From: an uncultured Oscillospiraceae bacterium
Lineage (GTDB): Bacteria; Bacillota; Clostridia; Oscillospirales; Oscillospiraceae
Assembly: GCA_934667815.1 (NCBI GenBank)
Contig: CAKUMO010000004.1
Location: 26,976-90,975, forward strand
Direction: 5' to 3'
DNA length: 64,000 nt
The notes under the pieces are model-generated. The model saw only the letters and a list, made by a program, of their open reading frames with translations. It did no database searches and was not told the origin of the DNA. The position numbers and the translations under genes were made by a program. This document shows, one piece after another, positions 25,684 through 34,237 of this stretch. Each line of letters begins with the position of its first letter. Within the stretch, counting starts at the first letter, position 1.

Positions 25684-25712
25684 TTGACAAAATCGGAGCC
25701 GTGTGCTAAGAT
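25684..25712 (+). promoter_or_regulatory. Promoter of perR-rubrerythrin
   Basis: Consensus TTGACA (25684-25689), 17-bp spacer and TAAGAT (25707-25712), upstream of the Fur-family gene. Confidence 0.75.
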
Positions 25713-25721
25713 AATAATGCA

Positions 25722-25740
25722 AATGATAATTATTATTGTT
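25722..25740 (+). promoter_or_regulatory. Per/Fur-box operator
   Basis: Nine-base half-sites AATGATAAT and ATTATTGTT flank a central T. The core TGATAATTATTATTG matches 11 of 14 defined positions of the PerR box TTATAATnATTATAA. It lies just downstream of the -10 element, where binding would block initiation, and 15 bp before perR. Confidence 0.7.
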
Positions 25741-25754
25741 TATGGAAGGAGACG

Positions 25755-26162
25755 ATGCCTATGCCCCCGCGCAAGCACAGCCGAAAGCGCGACGCCATCT
25801 ATGACTGCGTGCGCAGCACCAAGACGCACCCCAGCGCGGAATGGGTCTACACCCGGCTCAAGCCGGAAATCCCGGATCTGTCGCTCGGCACGGTCTACCG
25901 GAACCTCAACCTCTTTCAGCAGGAGGGAAAGCTCATCTCCGTCGGCGTGGTCAACGGCCTCGAGCGCTTTGACGCCTGCACCGTCCCGCATGCGCATTTC
26001 ATCTGCAAGCACTGCGGCGCGGTCATCGATGTGGACACGGTCGATCCGCCGGAGCATCTGATCGCACAGGTCGAATGCGGCGCGGTGAGAGAATGCACGC
26101 TGACCTTCAGCGGAATCTGTAATTCCTGCATCCGGACGGATGCCGAAAATAATCACGAATAA
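25755..26162 (+). CDS. perR: PerR-like Fur-family peroxide sensor
   Basis: A 135-residue Fur-family repressor. The winged helix is followed by a metal-binding dimer domain. The PerR-type regulatory ligands are all present in place: His25, Asp73, His79, His81 and an Asp at 92 or 94. The structural zinc site has Cys84/Cys87 and Cys122/Cys125. An Asp rather than Glu at position 73 favours peroxide sensing (PerR) over iron sensing (Fur). The gene sits behind its own box and 24 bp before a reverse rubrerythrin, the classic clostridial PerR target. Confidence 0.85.
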   Translation: MPMPPRKHSRKRDAIYDCVRSTKTHPSAEWVYTRLKPEIPDLSLGTVYRNLNLFQQEGKLISVGVVNGLERFDACTVPHAHFICKHCGAVIDVDTVDPPEHLIAQVECGAVRECTLTFSGICNSCIRTDAENNHE

Positions 26163-26186
26163 AATAAAATTTTGGAGGATTTTCAA

Positions 26187-26768
26187 ATGAAAAAGTATGT
26201 ATGCCCCGTTTGCGGTTATATCCACGAAGGCGAGATGCCCGAAGGCTTCAAGTGCCCGGTCTGCGGCGTTCCCGGTTCGAAGTTCAAGGAAGTTGAAGGC
26301 GAGATGACGCTGGCTGCCGAGCACGAGTTCGGCATCGGCACCAAGCTCGACGGCGTTCCCGAGGAGGACAAGAAGTTCATCCTCGAGCAGCTCAAGGCGA
26401 ATTTCACCGGCGAGTGCTCCGAGGTCGGCATGTATCTGTGCATGGCGCGCATCGCGCACCGCGAGGGCTATCCGGAGATCGGCCTGTACTGGGAAAAGGC
26501 CGCCTATGAAGAAGCCGAGCATGCAGCGAAGTTTGCCGAGCTGCTGGGCAGTGAGCTGGAGCCGAACATGACGGCTTCGACGAAGAAGAATCTGGCGTGG
26601 CGTGTGGACTGCGAGTTCGGCGCAACGGCGGGCAAGGTCGAGCTGGCCAAGGTCGCGAAGAAGAACAACCTCGATGCCATCCATGACACCGTTCACGAAA
26701 TGGCCCGCGACGAAGCCCGGCATGGCCGCGCCCTCAAGGGTCTGCTGGAGCGCTACTTCGGCAAGTAA
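26187..26768 (+). CDS. Reverse rubrerythrin
   Basis: A 193-residue peroxide-reducing protein with domains in reverse order. The rubredoxin domain is N-terminal (Cys6, Cys9, Cys23, Cys26) and the diiron four-helix domain is C-terminal ([21 protein letters not shown]). Reverse rubrerythrins of Clostridium acetobutylicum reduce H2O2 and oxygen with NADH-linked partners and are strongly PerR-repressed. The start is set by GGAGG. It is cotranscribed with perR and closed by a strong terminator. Confidence 0.93.
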   Translation: MKKYVCPVCGYIHEGEMPEGFKCPVCGVPGSKFKEVEGEMTLAAEHEFGIGTKLDGVPEEDKKFILEQLKANFTGECSEVGMYLCMARIAHREGYPEIGLYWEKAAYEEAEHAAKFAELLGSELEPNMTASTKKNLAWRVDCEFGATAGKVELAKVAKKNNLDAIHDTVHEMARDEARHGRALKGLLERYFGK

Positions 26769-26792
26769 TTCAGCTTAAAATAAGCCTTTTTA

Positions 26793-26828
26793 AGAGGAAG
26801 CAGGAACAAACCTGCTTCCTCTTTTTTT
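26793..26828 (+). terminator. Terminator after rubrerythrin
   Basis: AGAGGAAGCAGG, loop aacaaa, the complement, then seven T. Confidence 0.92.
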
Positions 26829-26846
26829 ATGCCTTCCAATCTGGAC

Positions 26847-26930
26847 TGTACATAGTTGGTACATCGCCGTTTTCTCTGCGAAAAACAGGACTGAAATCCT
26901 CAAAAATGGTACACCGGGGAAATGGTACAT
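26847..26930. repeat. Cluster of TGGTACA motifs in a gene-free gap
   Basis: TGGTACAT occurs at 26857-26864 and 26923-26930, TGGTACAC at 26907-26914, and a related TGTACA at 26847. The 244-bp gap holds no gene. The repeats could be binding sites or the remnant of an insertion. Confidence 0.4.
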
Positions 26931-26972
26931 TTTTGTTTATTACAGCAAAATAGGCATTTGTGAACAGAGAGA

Positions 26973-27000
26973 AAGGAGCGGGGCGTCTGCCCCGCTCCTT
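26973..27000 (-). terminator. Terminator of the PH/SHOCT gene
   Basis: AAGGAGCGGGGC and its complement around gtct, followed on the - strand by a T-rich tract, 12 bp past the stop codon. Confidence 0.75.
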
Positions 27001-27012
27001 AAATATGCCGAA

Positions 27013-27582
27013 TTACAGCCCGAGCAACTGCTTTTTCTTCGCGTCAAATTCTTCCTGCGTGATAACGCCCATATCAAGCAATTCCTTGAATTTTTTGAGT
27101 TCGTCAGCAGCGGAGGACTGCTGAATTACAGCGGCGCTCTTTGGGCTTTTCAAGGATTGCAGTACATTATCAAAATCCGCGATAATGCGATTGACAACAT
27201 CTCTCTCAGGCTCACCTATTCTTATATCATCGCCAAGCGTATCGATGATTAAATACCCGCCGATTGCAGACCATGATTGACTGATCGCATTGATATTCTC
27301 GATGTTAAATGATTGAGCGGTATAGCTCACTTTCAAAAATCCCTTTATCTGACCGCCGATGAGCAATCTTTGATTCGTCAATGCCACACCCACAGCAAAA
27401 AGCATAGAATTGTTCTTCCGTACCGCAGACGAACCGGTGAATGCAAATAACACATCCTCATCCGGACGCAGCATTTTTTCAATTTCACAAAATGCTTTTT
27501 CAAACACGGGTGCGGTTGTGGTTAGTGCTTGATATTTCCGTGCTGCTTCCATCATTTCATTTACTGTTTTCATGACCGACAC
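27013..27582 (-). CDS. PH-like domain protein with C-terminal SHOCT motif
   Basis: A 189-residue protein. The middle (about residues 35-130) resembles a bacterial PH domain (ALTNQRLLIGGQIKG). The C-terminus is a clear SHOCT helix pair (ELKKFKELLDMGVITQEEFD). SHOCT motifs often act as oligomerisation tags on membrane-associated proteins. The start is GTG 27582, with GAGGT a few bases upstream. Base composition is clearly more AT-rich than the neighbours, suggesting recent acquisition. It diverges from the RHH-SPFH-TIR set. Confidence 0.8.
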   Translation of the reverse strand: MSVMKTVNEMMEAARKYQALTTTAPVFEKAFCEIEKMLRPDEDVLFAFTGSSAVRKNNSMLFAVGVALTNQRLLIGGQIKGFLKVSYTAQSFNIENINAISQSWSAIGGYLIIDTLGDDIRIGEPERDVVNRIIADFDNVLQSLKSPKSAAVIQQSSAADELKKFKELLDMGVITQEEFDAKKKQLLGL

Positions 27583-27900
27583 TACTACCTCATTTCATGT
27601 ATTTTGTGCGTCAACTACAACGCGCACCGCGCTTACAGCGGCTTCATGCTCATGTATATAGCGGGAAACGGTGTCAGCGCCGCTGACCGTACAATCAATT
27701 ATATATATATATATTATATACTGTCAAGGTTTTTCGCGGATTTTCTTAAAATTTCTCTGTTTTCGGAACAAATCGGGCGGCTTCCTTTTGATTCAGCCAA
27801 AATTTGTCCGGAAGCCTTGCGGCCTTGCAAGGCTTCCGGAGAAGCAGGCGGCGACGGAGTCCCCGCTTCCTCTCTTTTTCTGCCTTTTTGCATTTCAAGG
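27583..27900. other. AT-rich gap without a convincing gene
   Basis: Contains a run of alternating T and A near 27700-27722. I find no reading frame with a ribosome site, tRNA or clear hairpin terminator. It separates the PH/SHOCT gene from the RHH promoter. Confidence 0.6.
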
Positions 27901-27929
27901 TTGCAATATGAATACAAACGTATTACAAT
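27901..27929 (+). promoter_or_regulatory. Promoter of the RHH gene with a palindrome in its spacer
   Basis: TTGCAA (27901-27906), a 17-bp spacer and TACAAT (27924-27929). The spacer region contains the inverted repeat AATAC-AAAC-GTATT (27911-27924), placed where a small repressor would block RNA polymerase. Confidence 0.55.
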
Positions 27930-27962
27930 AGATTTGAATCAGTTTGACAGGAGGAAGTCGTA

Positions 27963-28184
27963 TTGGAAACACCGGTTTTGAGAATTTCGCCCAAAAAATA
28001 CGGCGGGGAAACGACCATTTTATCCATGCGGATTCCCAAGGAGCTTCTCAAGGACATCGATGCGGTGGCGAACCTCACCGGGCGCAACCGCAACGAGATT
28101 TTGACCATGAGCCTTGAATTCGCATTGAACCACATGGAGGTTGTGATGAAGAAGCAGGAGGAAACGCAAAGCGGCAGTGATTAA
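27963..28184 (+). CDS. Ribbon-helix-helix (CopG/Arc-like) regulator
   Basis: A 73-residue protein started by TTG, 7 bases after GGAGGAAG. A beta strand (TTILSMRIPKELLKDIDAV) and two helices ending in EILTMSLEFALNHM form a recognisable RHH fold. Such dimers bind short palindromes, and one lies in its own promoter. The gene precedes the SPFH gene by 92 bp with no strong terminator between, so it may control that whole set. Confidence 0.8.
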   Translation: METPVLRISPKKYGGETTILSMRIPKELLKDIDAVANLTGRNRNEILTMSLEFALNHMEVVMKKQEETQSGSD

Positions 28185-28276
28185 CTGCAAAAGTCACGGC
28201 GTCAAGAAAAGGCCGATGCGGAATCGGCGCCAAACATCGAAAAATAAAAAATTAAAATAACAGGGGAGAATCTATC

Positions 28277-30124
28277 ATGTCTAAATTTGTGATCGAATGC
28301 CCGAATTGCGGGCGCTACGCCGAGGCCAAAACCGGCTTCTTTGCACGCAAGAAAATCGACTGTGCCTGCGGCTACACCATCAACGTCCGCACCGACAAGC
28401 TGGCCAGCCGCACCTGCCCGCACTGCGGCAACGACGTGGTCTTTGACCAGAGCCGCGGCGCGGCGGCCAAGTGCCCGGTGTGCGGTGAGCCGATCAACAC
28501 GCTGGCCGAGCAGGACAAGACCGTCGAATTCTCCTGCGCACAGTGCGGCGTGCGCCTGCGCACGGCCAAGGGCGCGGCACACTACACCTGCCCCGTCTGC
28601 GACTATGTCAACGACGTGGCTGAGCGCGTCAAAACCGAGGAGATTCAAAGAGACGGTCTTGCCTCCGTCATCAAATACGAGGGTGACAACGAGACCCTCG
28701 TCTGGAAGCACCCCATCGAGGACTTTAACCTCGGCTCACAGCTCATCGTCCACGAGACGCAGGAGGCGATCTTCTTCCGCGACGGGCAGGCGCTCGATCT
28801 GTTCGGGCCGGGCCGCTACACGCTGGAAACGCAGCAGCTCCCGCTGCTGGAAAAGCTCTATCACCTGCCTACGGACACCGAGGGTACCTTCCACAGCGAG
28901 GTCTATTTCATCAATCACACCACCCAGATGGGCATTAAATGGGGCACGGATTCCAAGGTACGCCTGTTCGATCCCATGACCGGCATGCACCTCGAGCTGG
29001 GCGCGTCGGGCGAGTTCAGCATTCATGTCATCCAGTCGCGCAAGCTGCTTCTGAAGCTTGTCGGCACGACCGATTCGCTCAGGCAGGACGCGCTGCTCGG
29101 CACAAACGGCAAGGGGCTGTTCCGTTCGCTTGTCATGACGCAGGTCAAGAGCTTCCTCGCCTCGACCATCCGCGAAAACGCCATCAACATTCTGGAGATC
29201 GACGAGCATCTCGTGGAGCTGTCCGAGGCGCTGCGCCGGCGCATCAACCCGAAGCTTGCCGAGTACGGTCTGGAAATGCCGGAGTTTTACGTCAGCCGCA
29301 TCGTCACGCCCGACGACGACCCGAACTTCCGCCGCATGAAGGAGCAGTTTGCCGAGCAATATCTGAACGTCCGTCAGGAGCAGATCCGCAAGAATGTCGC
29401 CATGGCCGAGGCCGAGCGCAAGGCCGTTGAGGCGCAGACGGAGGCAAAGATGAAGATCATCGGCGCACAGGGCGACGCAGAAGCACTGAAAATCAAAAAA
29501 CAGGCCGAGGCCGACACCTACCGCATGCAGGCGGCAGCCGAGGCCGAGGAAATGCGCATGAAGGGCTACACCTATCAGCAGGAAACCGCGCGCAAGGTCG
29601 GCATGGAGGCCATGCAGAACGGCATTGGCGGCAGCGGCGGCAGTGCGTTGGGCGAGATCGCCGGGTTAGGCGTGACGCTGGGCGCGATGGGCAGCGTGGT
29701 CGGCATGACGAAGGATGCGCTGAATCCCGTTGCGGACACGGCAAGGCAGCTCGGTCAGAGCATCGGCAGCGCGGCCGCGGACGGCTGGGACTGCCCGGAA
29801 TGCGGCGCAAAGCATATCACAACAAAATTCTGCCCCGATTGCGGCGCGAAGAAGCCCGAGCCGAAGCAGGGCTGGGACTGCCCGAGCTGCGGCATGAAGA
29901 ATATCACGACGAAGTTCTGTCCGGAGTGCGGTGCAAAGAAGCCCGAAGCACCCGCCGGATGGGATTGCCCGAGCTGCGGCACGAAGAACATTATGACGAA
30001 GTTCTGCCCGGAGTGCGGCGCAAAGAAGCCCGAAGCGCCCGCCGCGTGGGATTGCCCCGACTGCGGAACCAAAGGCATTACGGCAAAATTCTGCCCGGAG
30101 TGCGGACATAAGAGAGGAGAATAA
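28277..30124 (+). CDS. SPFH-domain protein with multiple zinc ribbons
   Basis: A 615-residue protein. The N-terminus has about four Cys-pair ribbons (CPNCG, CACG, CPHCG, CPVCG, CAQCG, CPVCD) over residues 8-115. An SPFH/band-7 domain of the YdjI type follows (about 130-380), then a charged helical stretch (AEAERKAVEAQTEAKMK) and a Gly-rich link. The tail has four tandem ribbons (from about residue 502), each reading WDCP-CG-K-TKFCPECG. SPFH proteins form membrane scaffolds, and YdjI in B. subtilis works with the phage-shock-like LiaH/YdjG system. It opens the SPFH-RCC1-TIR set, with only 2 bp to the next gene. Confidence 0.88.
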   Translation: MSKFVIECPNCGRYAEAKTGFFARKKIDCACGYTINVRTDKLASRTCPHCGNDVVFDQSRGAAAKCPVCGEPINTLAEQDKTVEFSCAQCGVRLRTAKGAAHYTCPVCDYVNDVAERVKTEEIQRDGLASVIKYEGDNETLVWKHPIEDFNLGSQLIVHETQEAIFFRDGQALDLFGPGRYTLETQQLPLLEKLYHLPTDTEGTFHSEVYFINHTTQMGIKWGTDSKVRLFDPMTGMHLELGASGEFSIHVIQSRKLLLKLVGTTDSLRQDALLGTNGKGLFRSLVMTQVKSFLASTIRENAINILEIDEHLVELSEALRRRINPKLAEYGLEMPEFYVSRIVTPDDDPNFRRMKEQFAEQYLNVRQEQIRKNVAMAEAERKAVEAQTEAKMKIIGAQGDAEALKIKKQAEADTYRMQAAAEAEEMRMKGYTYQQETARKVGMEAMQNGIGGSGGSALGEIAGLGVTLGAMGSVVGMTKDALNPVADTARQLGQSIGSAAADGWDCPECGAKHITTKFCPDCGAKKPEPKQGWDCPSCGMKNITTKFCPECGAKKPEAPAGWDCPSCGTKNIMTKFCPECGAKKPEAPAAWDCPDCGTKGITAKFCPECGHKRGE

Positions 30125-30126
30125 AC

Positions 30127-31845
30127 ATGGCGGCAAAATTGGAATGTGAAATTTGCGGAGGCAAGCTGGTCGGCAAGCCCGGCGGCGTGTTTGAGTGCGA
30201 TTCCTGCGGCATGGAGTATTCCACCGAGTGGGCGAAGCAGAAAATTCAGGAGATCAAGGGCACCGTCAAGGTCGAGGGCACCGTCGAGGTCACGGGCAAG
30301 GTGCAGGTTGAGGGCGGCACGGTCAAGGTGGAGGGTGCCTCCAGCAAGGAGAGCCTTTTGAAGCGGGCAAAGATGTGCTGCGCGGACAAGGATTGGGGTA
30401 AGGCAAAGGAGCTTCTGGAGCAGGTGCTCAACGCCGACCCGGAGTGCGCCGAGGCATATCTGTACCGCTATTTGGCGAGTCGAAAGCAGCCGACCTTGGA
30501 AGCGCTGTTTGCGGCCAGTATTTCCCATTTTGTGAATTTTCCGACGGCTCCTGATCTGGAAAAGGCGGCGCAGTTTGCCGATGAAGCGCTCACAGCGACC
30601 CTGAATCAATACAGGCAGAAATGCGCCGATGCGATAGAAGCAGACAAAAAGCATCGGCAGTCCTGTGCCGGTGTGCTTGCGGAAAAGCGCAAGGCGCTGG
30701 AGCCGGTGCAGCATCTTATTATCTGCGACGGTTCTAAGACGTTCGGTCTGCGGGCGGACGGCACGGTGCTGGCTGCGGGAGAGAATGACCGCGGACAGTG
30801 CAATGTCGGTGACTGGCGGGACGTGCTCGCCATTGCCTGCGGCAGTCATCACACGGTCGGTCTGCGTGCGGACGGCACGGTGGTAGCTGCGGGGGAGAGC
30901 AGCATCGGTCGATGCAATGTGGGCGACTGGCGAAATGTGGCTGCCATTGCCTGCAGCATCGCATACACCGTTGGCCTGCGCAGCGACGGCACAGTTGTAG
31001 CTACAGGATATAATAAAAACGGTGAATGCGAGGTGGGCACTTGGCGCAATGTGGTTGCTATTGCCTGCGGCCTTTTTCACACGGTTGGTCTGCGTGCGGA
31101 CGGGACGGTGCTGGCTGTGGGAATGAATAAAGACGGTCAATGCAATGTTGGCGCTTGGCGGGATGTAGTCGCCATTGCCTGTGGCGGTTCTCACACGGCT
31201 GGTCTGCGCCGCGACGGCACGGTGGTGGCAACAGAATATTTCAGAGAAGTACGTGAATGGCGGGATGTGGTTGCCATTGCCTGTGGGGACAGTTGCACCT
31301 TTGGATTGCGGAGTGACGGTACGGTCCTTGCTTCGGGCTGGAATTATAACGGTCAATGTGATGTATCCGGCTGGCGGGATGTGATCGCCATTGCCTGCGG
31401 CGGTCGCACGGTTGGTCTGCGTGCGGACGGCACGATGGTCGCTGCGGGTGGAAATGCCGACGGTCAGTGCAACGTCGGCGATTGGCGGGATATGGTCGCC
31501 ATTGCATGCGACTGTGATTACACGGTCGGTCTGCGCGCTGACGGCACGGTGGTAGCTACGGGAGGCAATCAATATGGCAATGTCGGTGAGTGGAAGCTCT
31601 TTGACAGCCTCGACGCCATAGAGCGGGAGCGCGCAGAGATGAAGCAGCGCGCAGCGCACGCGGCTGAGCTGGCACGACAGCAGGAGGAACAGCGGAAGCA
31701 GGCGCGTCTTGCCGAGTTGGAGGCGGAGAAAACTGCCCTGCAAGCCGAGCTTGCAAATCTCAAGGGGCTTTTCAGCGGCAAGCGCCGCAAGGAGCTGGAA
31801 GCCCGCCTGACCGAAATCGACAACGAATGGGAAACGCTGAATTAA
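30127..31845 (+). CDS. Zinc-ribbon/RCC1-repeat protein, copy 1
   Basis: A 572-residue protein. The N-terminal ribbon (CEICGGKL and CDSCGMEY) is followed by a short Val/Gly/Glu beta-repeat, a TPR-like helical segment (residues ~75-190), and about eight RCC1-type repeats of 38 residues (VGLRADGTVVAAG, WRDVVAIACG). A C-terminal Arg/Glu coiled coil ends in a KGLFSGKRRKELEARL motif. RCC1 repeats fold as beta propellers that bind proteins, DNA or ligands. No enzymatic motif is seen. One repeat near residue 360 is shortened. Coding starts 2 bp after the SPFH stop. Confidence 0.85.
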   Translation: MAAKLECEICGGKLVGKPGGVFECDSCGMEYSTEWAKQKIQEIKGTVKVEGTVEVTGKVQVEGGTVKVEGASSKESLLKRAKMCCADKDWGKAKELLEQVLNADPECAEAYLYRYLASRKQPTLEALFAASISHFVNFPTAPDLEKAAQFADEALTATLNQYRQKCADAIEADKKHRQSCAGVLAEKRKALEPVQHLIICDGSKTFGLRADGTVLAAGENDRGQCNVGDWRDVLAIACGSHHTVGLRADGTVVAAGESSIGRCNVGDWRNVAAIACSIAYTVGLRSDGTVVATGYNKNGECEVGTWRNVVAIACGLFHTVGLRADGTVLAVGMNKDGQCNVGAWRDVVAIACGGSHTAGLRRDGTVVATEYFREVREWRDVVAIACGDSCTFGLRSDGTVLASGWNYNGQCDVSGWRDVIAIACGGRTVGLRADGTMVAAGGNADGQCNVGDWRDMVAIACDCDYTVGLRADGTVVATGGNQYGNVGEWKLFDSLDAIERERAEMKQRAAHAAELARQQEEQRKQARLAELEAEKTALQAELANLKGLFSGKRRKELEARLTEIDNEWETLN

Positions 31846-31892
31846 AATTAAAAACTTTGTTTGGACATAAAACATAAGATAGGAGAATTATC

Positions 31893-33536
31893 ATGGCGGC
31901 AAAATTGGAATGTGAAATTTGCGGAGGCAAGCTGGTCGGCAAGCCCGGCGGCGTGTTTGAGTGCGATTCCTGCGGTATGGAGTATTCCACCGAGTGGGCA
32001 AAGCAGAAAATTCAGGAGATCAAGGGCACGGTCAAGGTCGAGGGCACCGTCGAGGTCACGGGCAAGGTGCAGGTCGAGGGCGGCACGGTTAAGGTGGAGG
32101 GTACCTCCAGCAAGGACAGCCTTTTGAAGCGGGCAAAGATGTGCTGCGCGGACAAGGAATGGGAGAGAGCCGGAGAGCTAATTGAGCAGGTGCTCAACGC
32201 CGACCCGGAGTGCGGCGAGGCATATCTGTACCGCTACCTGATAAGATGCAGACGGCCGACACCGGAAGCCCTGACCGCGCTCTTTGTTTCCGAATGTAAG
32301 CCGTTTCCGACTGACCCGAATCTGGAAAAAGCGGAGAAATTTGCGGACGAGAAGCTCACAGAGGTTCTGAACCGCTGCAAGCAGGAGTGCGCCGATGCAA
32401 TCGAGGCAAGAAATAAACTGCGGCGGGAGGCTCTTACAAGAGCGACAGCCAGACGGAAAGAGCTGGAAAGGGTAAAGGGCATGCTTGCCTGCGGGGGCGG
32501 CCATACGGTCGGTCTGCGCAGCGACGGCAAGGTTGTAGCCGTCGGCCATAACGGGTTTGGCCAGTGTGATGTAAATGGCTGGACAGGTATCACTGCGGTC
32601 GCCTGCGCAGACGCGCATACGGTCGGCCTGTGCGCTGACGGCACGGTCGTGGCTGTGGGAGACAATAAATACGGGCAGTGCAATGTCTCTGACTGGAGAA
32701 ATATTGTAGAAATTGCCTGTGGAAACCGTCACACGGTCGGCCTGTGCGCTGATGGCACGGTCGTGGCTGTGGGAGACAATCACTTTGGCCAATGTAATCT
32801 CGACGGTTGGGAGCAGAAAAATATCGTTGCGCTTTGCTGCGGAGGCGCTTATACGATCGGCATTTGCGCGGATGGCCGCGCGGTGGCTACGGGCAAAGGC
32901 TATAACACATGGATCAAATACTCGTCAAATGTCGTCTCGATTGCTGTCACCGGAGACAATACAGTCACCCTGTATACGGACGGTACCGTGCGCGTGGCAG
33001 AGTATGATCGTCCTGTGGACGAGAAGCTGCCTTGGAAAGACATTGTCGCGATTGACTGCGCATGTGATTTATTTAAGGCTCAAATCGTCGGCCTGTGCGC
33101 TGACGGCTCGGTTGTTGATACCCAAAATGCCTGCGATCCGGTCGAATGGCGAAATCTCGTAGCGGTTGCCTGCGGGAGCAGGCATACCGTCGGCTTGCGT
33201 GCCGATGGCACGCTTCTTGCCGTAGGCCAAAATGACAACGGTCAGTGCAATGTCGGTGATTGGAAGCTCTTTGACAGCCTCGACGCCATAGAGCGGGAGC
33301 GCGCGGAGATGAAGCAGCGTGCCGAGCGTGCGGCCGAGGAAGCCCGCCTCCGTGCCGAGCGCGAGGCCGCCGAGGAGCAAAAGCGCCGCGAGGCGCGCAA
33401 GGCTGCTCTGGCGCAGGAACGCGCCGCGCTGCAAGCCGAGCTTGCAAATCTCAAGGGTCTTTTCAGCGGCAAGCGCCGCAAGGAGCTGGAAGCCCGCTTG
33501 GCCGAAATCGACAACGAATGGAAAGGATTGAATTAA
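31893..33536 (+). CDS. Zinc-ribbon/RCC1-repeat protein, copy 2
   Basis: A 547-residue paralogue of the preceding gene. The first ~260 bp and last ~240 bp are nearly identical to copy 1, while the middle RCC1 repeats are clearly different. Repeat units begin near residue 200 (VGLRSDGKVVAVG) and run to about 455; two central units are irregular. The C-terminal coiled coil carries extra Arg/Glu residues compared with copy 1. The pattern suggests duplication followed by divergence of the propeller, or conversion of the ends. The ATG of the next gene abuts its stop. Confidence 0.85.
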   Translation: MAAKLECEICGGKLVGKPGGVFECDSCGMEYSTEWAKQKIQEIKGTVKVEGTVEVTGKVQVEGGTVKVEGTSSKDSLLKRAKMCCADKEWERAGELIEQVLNADPECGEAYLYRYLIRCRRPTPEALTALFVSECKPFPTDPNLEKAEKFADEKLTEVLNRCKQECADAIEARNKLRREALTRATARRKELERVKGMLACGGGHTVGLRSDGKVVAVGHNGFGQCDVNGWTGITAVACADAHTVGLCADGTVVAVGDNKYGQCNVSDWRNIVEIACGNRHTVGLCADGTVVAVGDNHFGQCNLDGWEQKNIVALCCGGAYTIGICADGRAVATGKGYNTWIKYSSNVVSIAVTGDNTVTLYTDGTVRVAEYDRPVDEKLPWKDIVAIDCACDLFKAQIVGLCADGSVVDTQNACDPVEWRNLVAVACGSRHTVGLRADGTLLAVGQNDNGQCNVGDWKLFDSLDAIERERAEMKQRAERAAEEARLRAEREAAEEQKRREARKAALAQERAALQAELANLKGLFSGKRRKELEARLAEIDNEWKGLN

Positions 33537-34220
33537 ATGTATATGAATAAGAATATGCTGCGCGGCTGCGCGGTGCTGGCGATCCTGCTGGTCGCGTATC
33601 TTCTGGTGATTTTCCTGATTCCCTTTGCCCATACGGCGGTGTTCTGGGTGAGCTTTGTGTTCACGCTGATCGCCTTCGGCGTCGTCGCGGCGGCGTGCTG
33701 GCTGGCCTTCGTGCGCAAGCCGGATGCCAAAAGCCGTTTTTACGGCTTCCCCATCGCGCGCATCGGCGTAATTTACGGCGCGGCACAGCTCGTCTGCGGC
33801 CTTGCCTTCATGGCGCTGGGCAAATGGGTGCCGGTGTGGGCGGCGGTGCTGGTCTATGCCCTCGGTCTGGGCGCGGCGGCCATCGGCCTGATCGCCGCCG
33901 ATACCGTGGCCGAGGAAATTCAGGCGCAGGACGTGCGGCTGAAGGTCAACGTTGCCTTTATGCGCGACCTGCAATCCAAGGTCAACCGTATGGCCGCGCA
34001 GTGCGAGCTGGCCGAGCTGCGGCAGCTCAGCGAGGACATCCGCTATTCCGACCCCGTCAGCTCCGACGCGCTGGCCGAGATCGAGCGCGACCTTGCCGCT
34101 GCGGTGGACGATTTGCAGGCGGCGGTCGTGGACGGGGACTGGCAGGCCGCCCGCACGCTGTGCCGCAACGCCTCCGCCCTGCTGGCTGAGCGAAACAGAT
34201 TATGTAAACTTAATAAATAA
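33537..34220 (+). CDS. Four-helix membrane protein with coiled-coil tail
   Basis: A 227-residue protein. Four transmembrane helices lie at about residues 9-30, 33-54, 73-92 and 98-122. The last ~100 residues are predicted helical and charged (QSKVNRMAAQCELAELRQL), facing the cytoplasm by the positive-inside rule. Its start directly follows the copy-2 RCC1 stop, so translation is likely coupled. I do not recognise a family. Position suggests a membrane platform for the RCC1 and TIR proteins. Confidence 0.78.
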   Translation: MYMNKNMLRGCAVLAILLVAYLLVIFLIPFAHTAVFWVSFVFTLIAFGVVAAACWLAFVRKPDAKSRFYGFPIARIGVIYGAAQLVCGLAFMALGKWVPVWAAVLVYALGLGAAAIGLIAADTVAEEIQAQDVRLKVNVAFMRDLQSKVNRMAAQCELAELRQLSEDIRYSDPVSSDALAEIERDLAAAVDDLQAAVVDGDWQAARTLCRNASALLAERNRLCKLNK

Positions 34221-34237
34221 AAGGGAGCGATTGAAGC

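Noticed and set aside
26181..26300. A tRNA-like GGTTCGA motif near 26273
   Set aside because: It lies within the rubrerythrin rubredoxin domain and no cloverleaf can be drawn around it.
29755..31875. A 706-codon - strand frame antisense to the SPFH and RCC1 genes
   Set aside because: Its internal repeats are just the reverse of the RCC1 units. No start signal.
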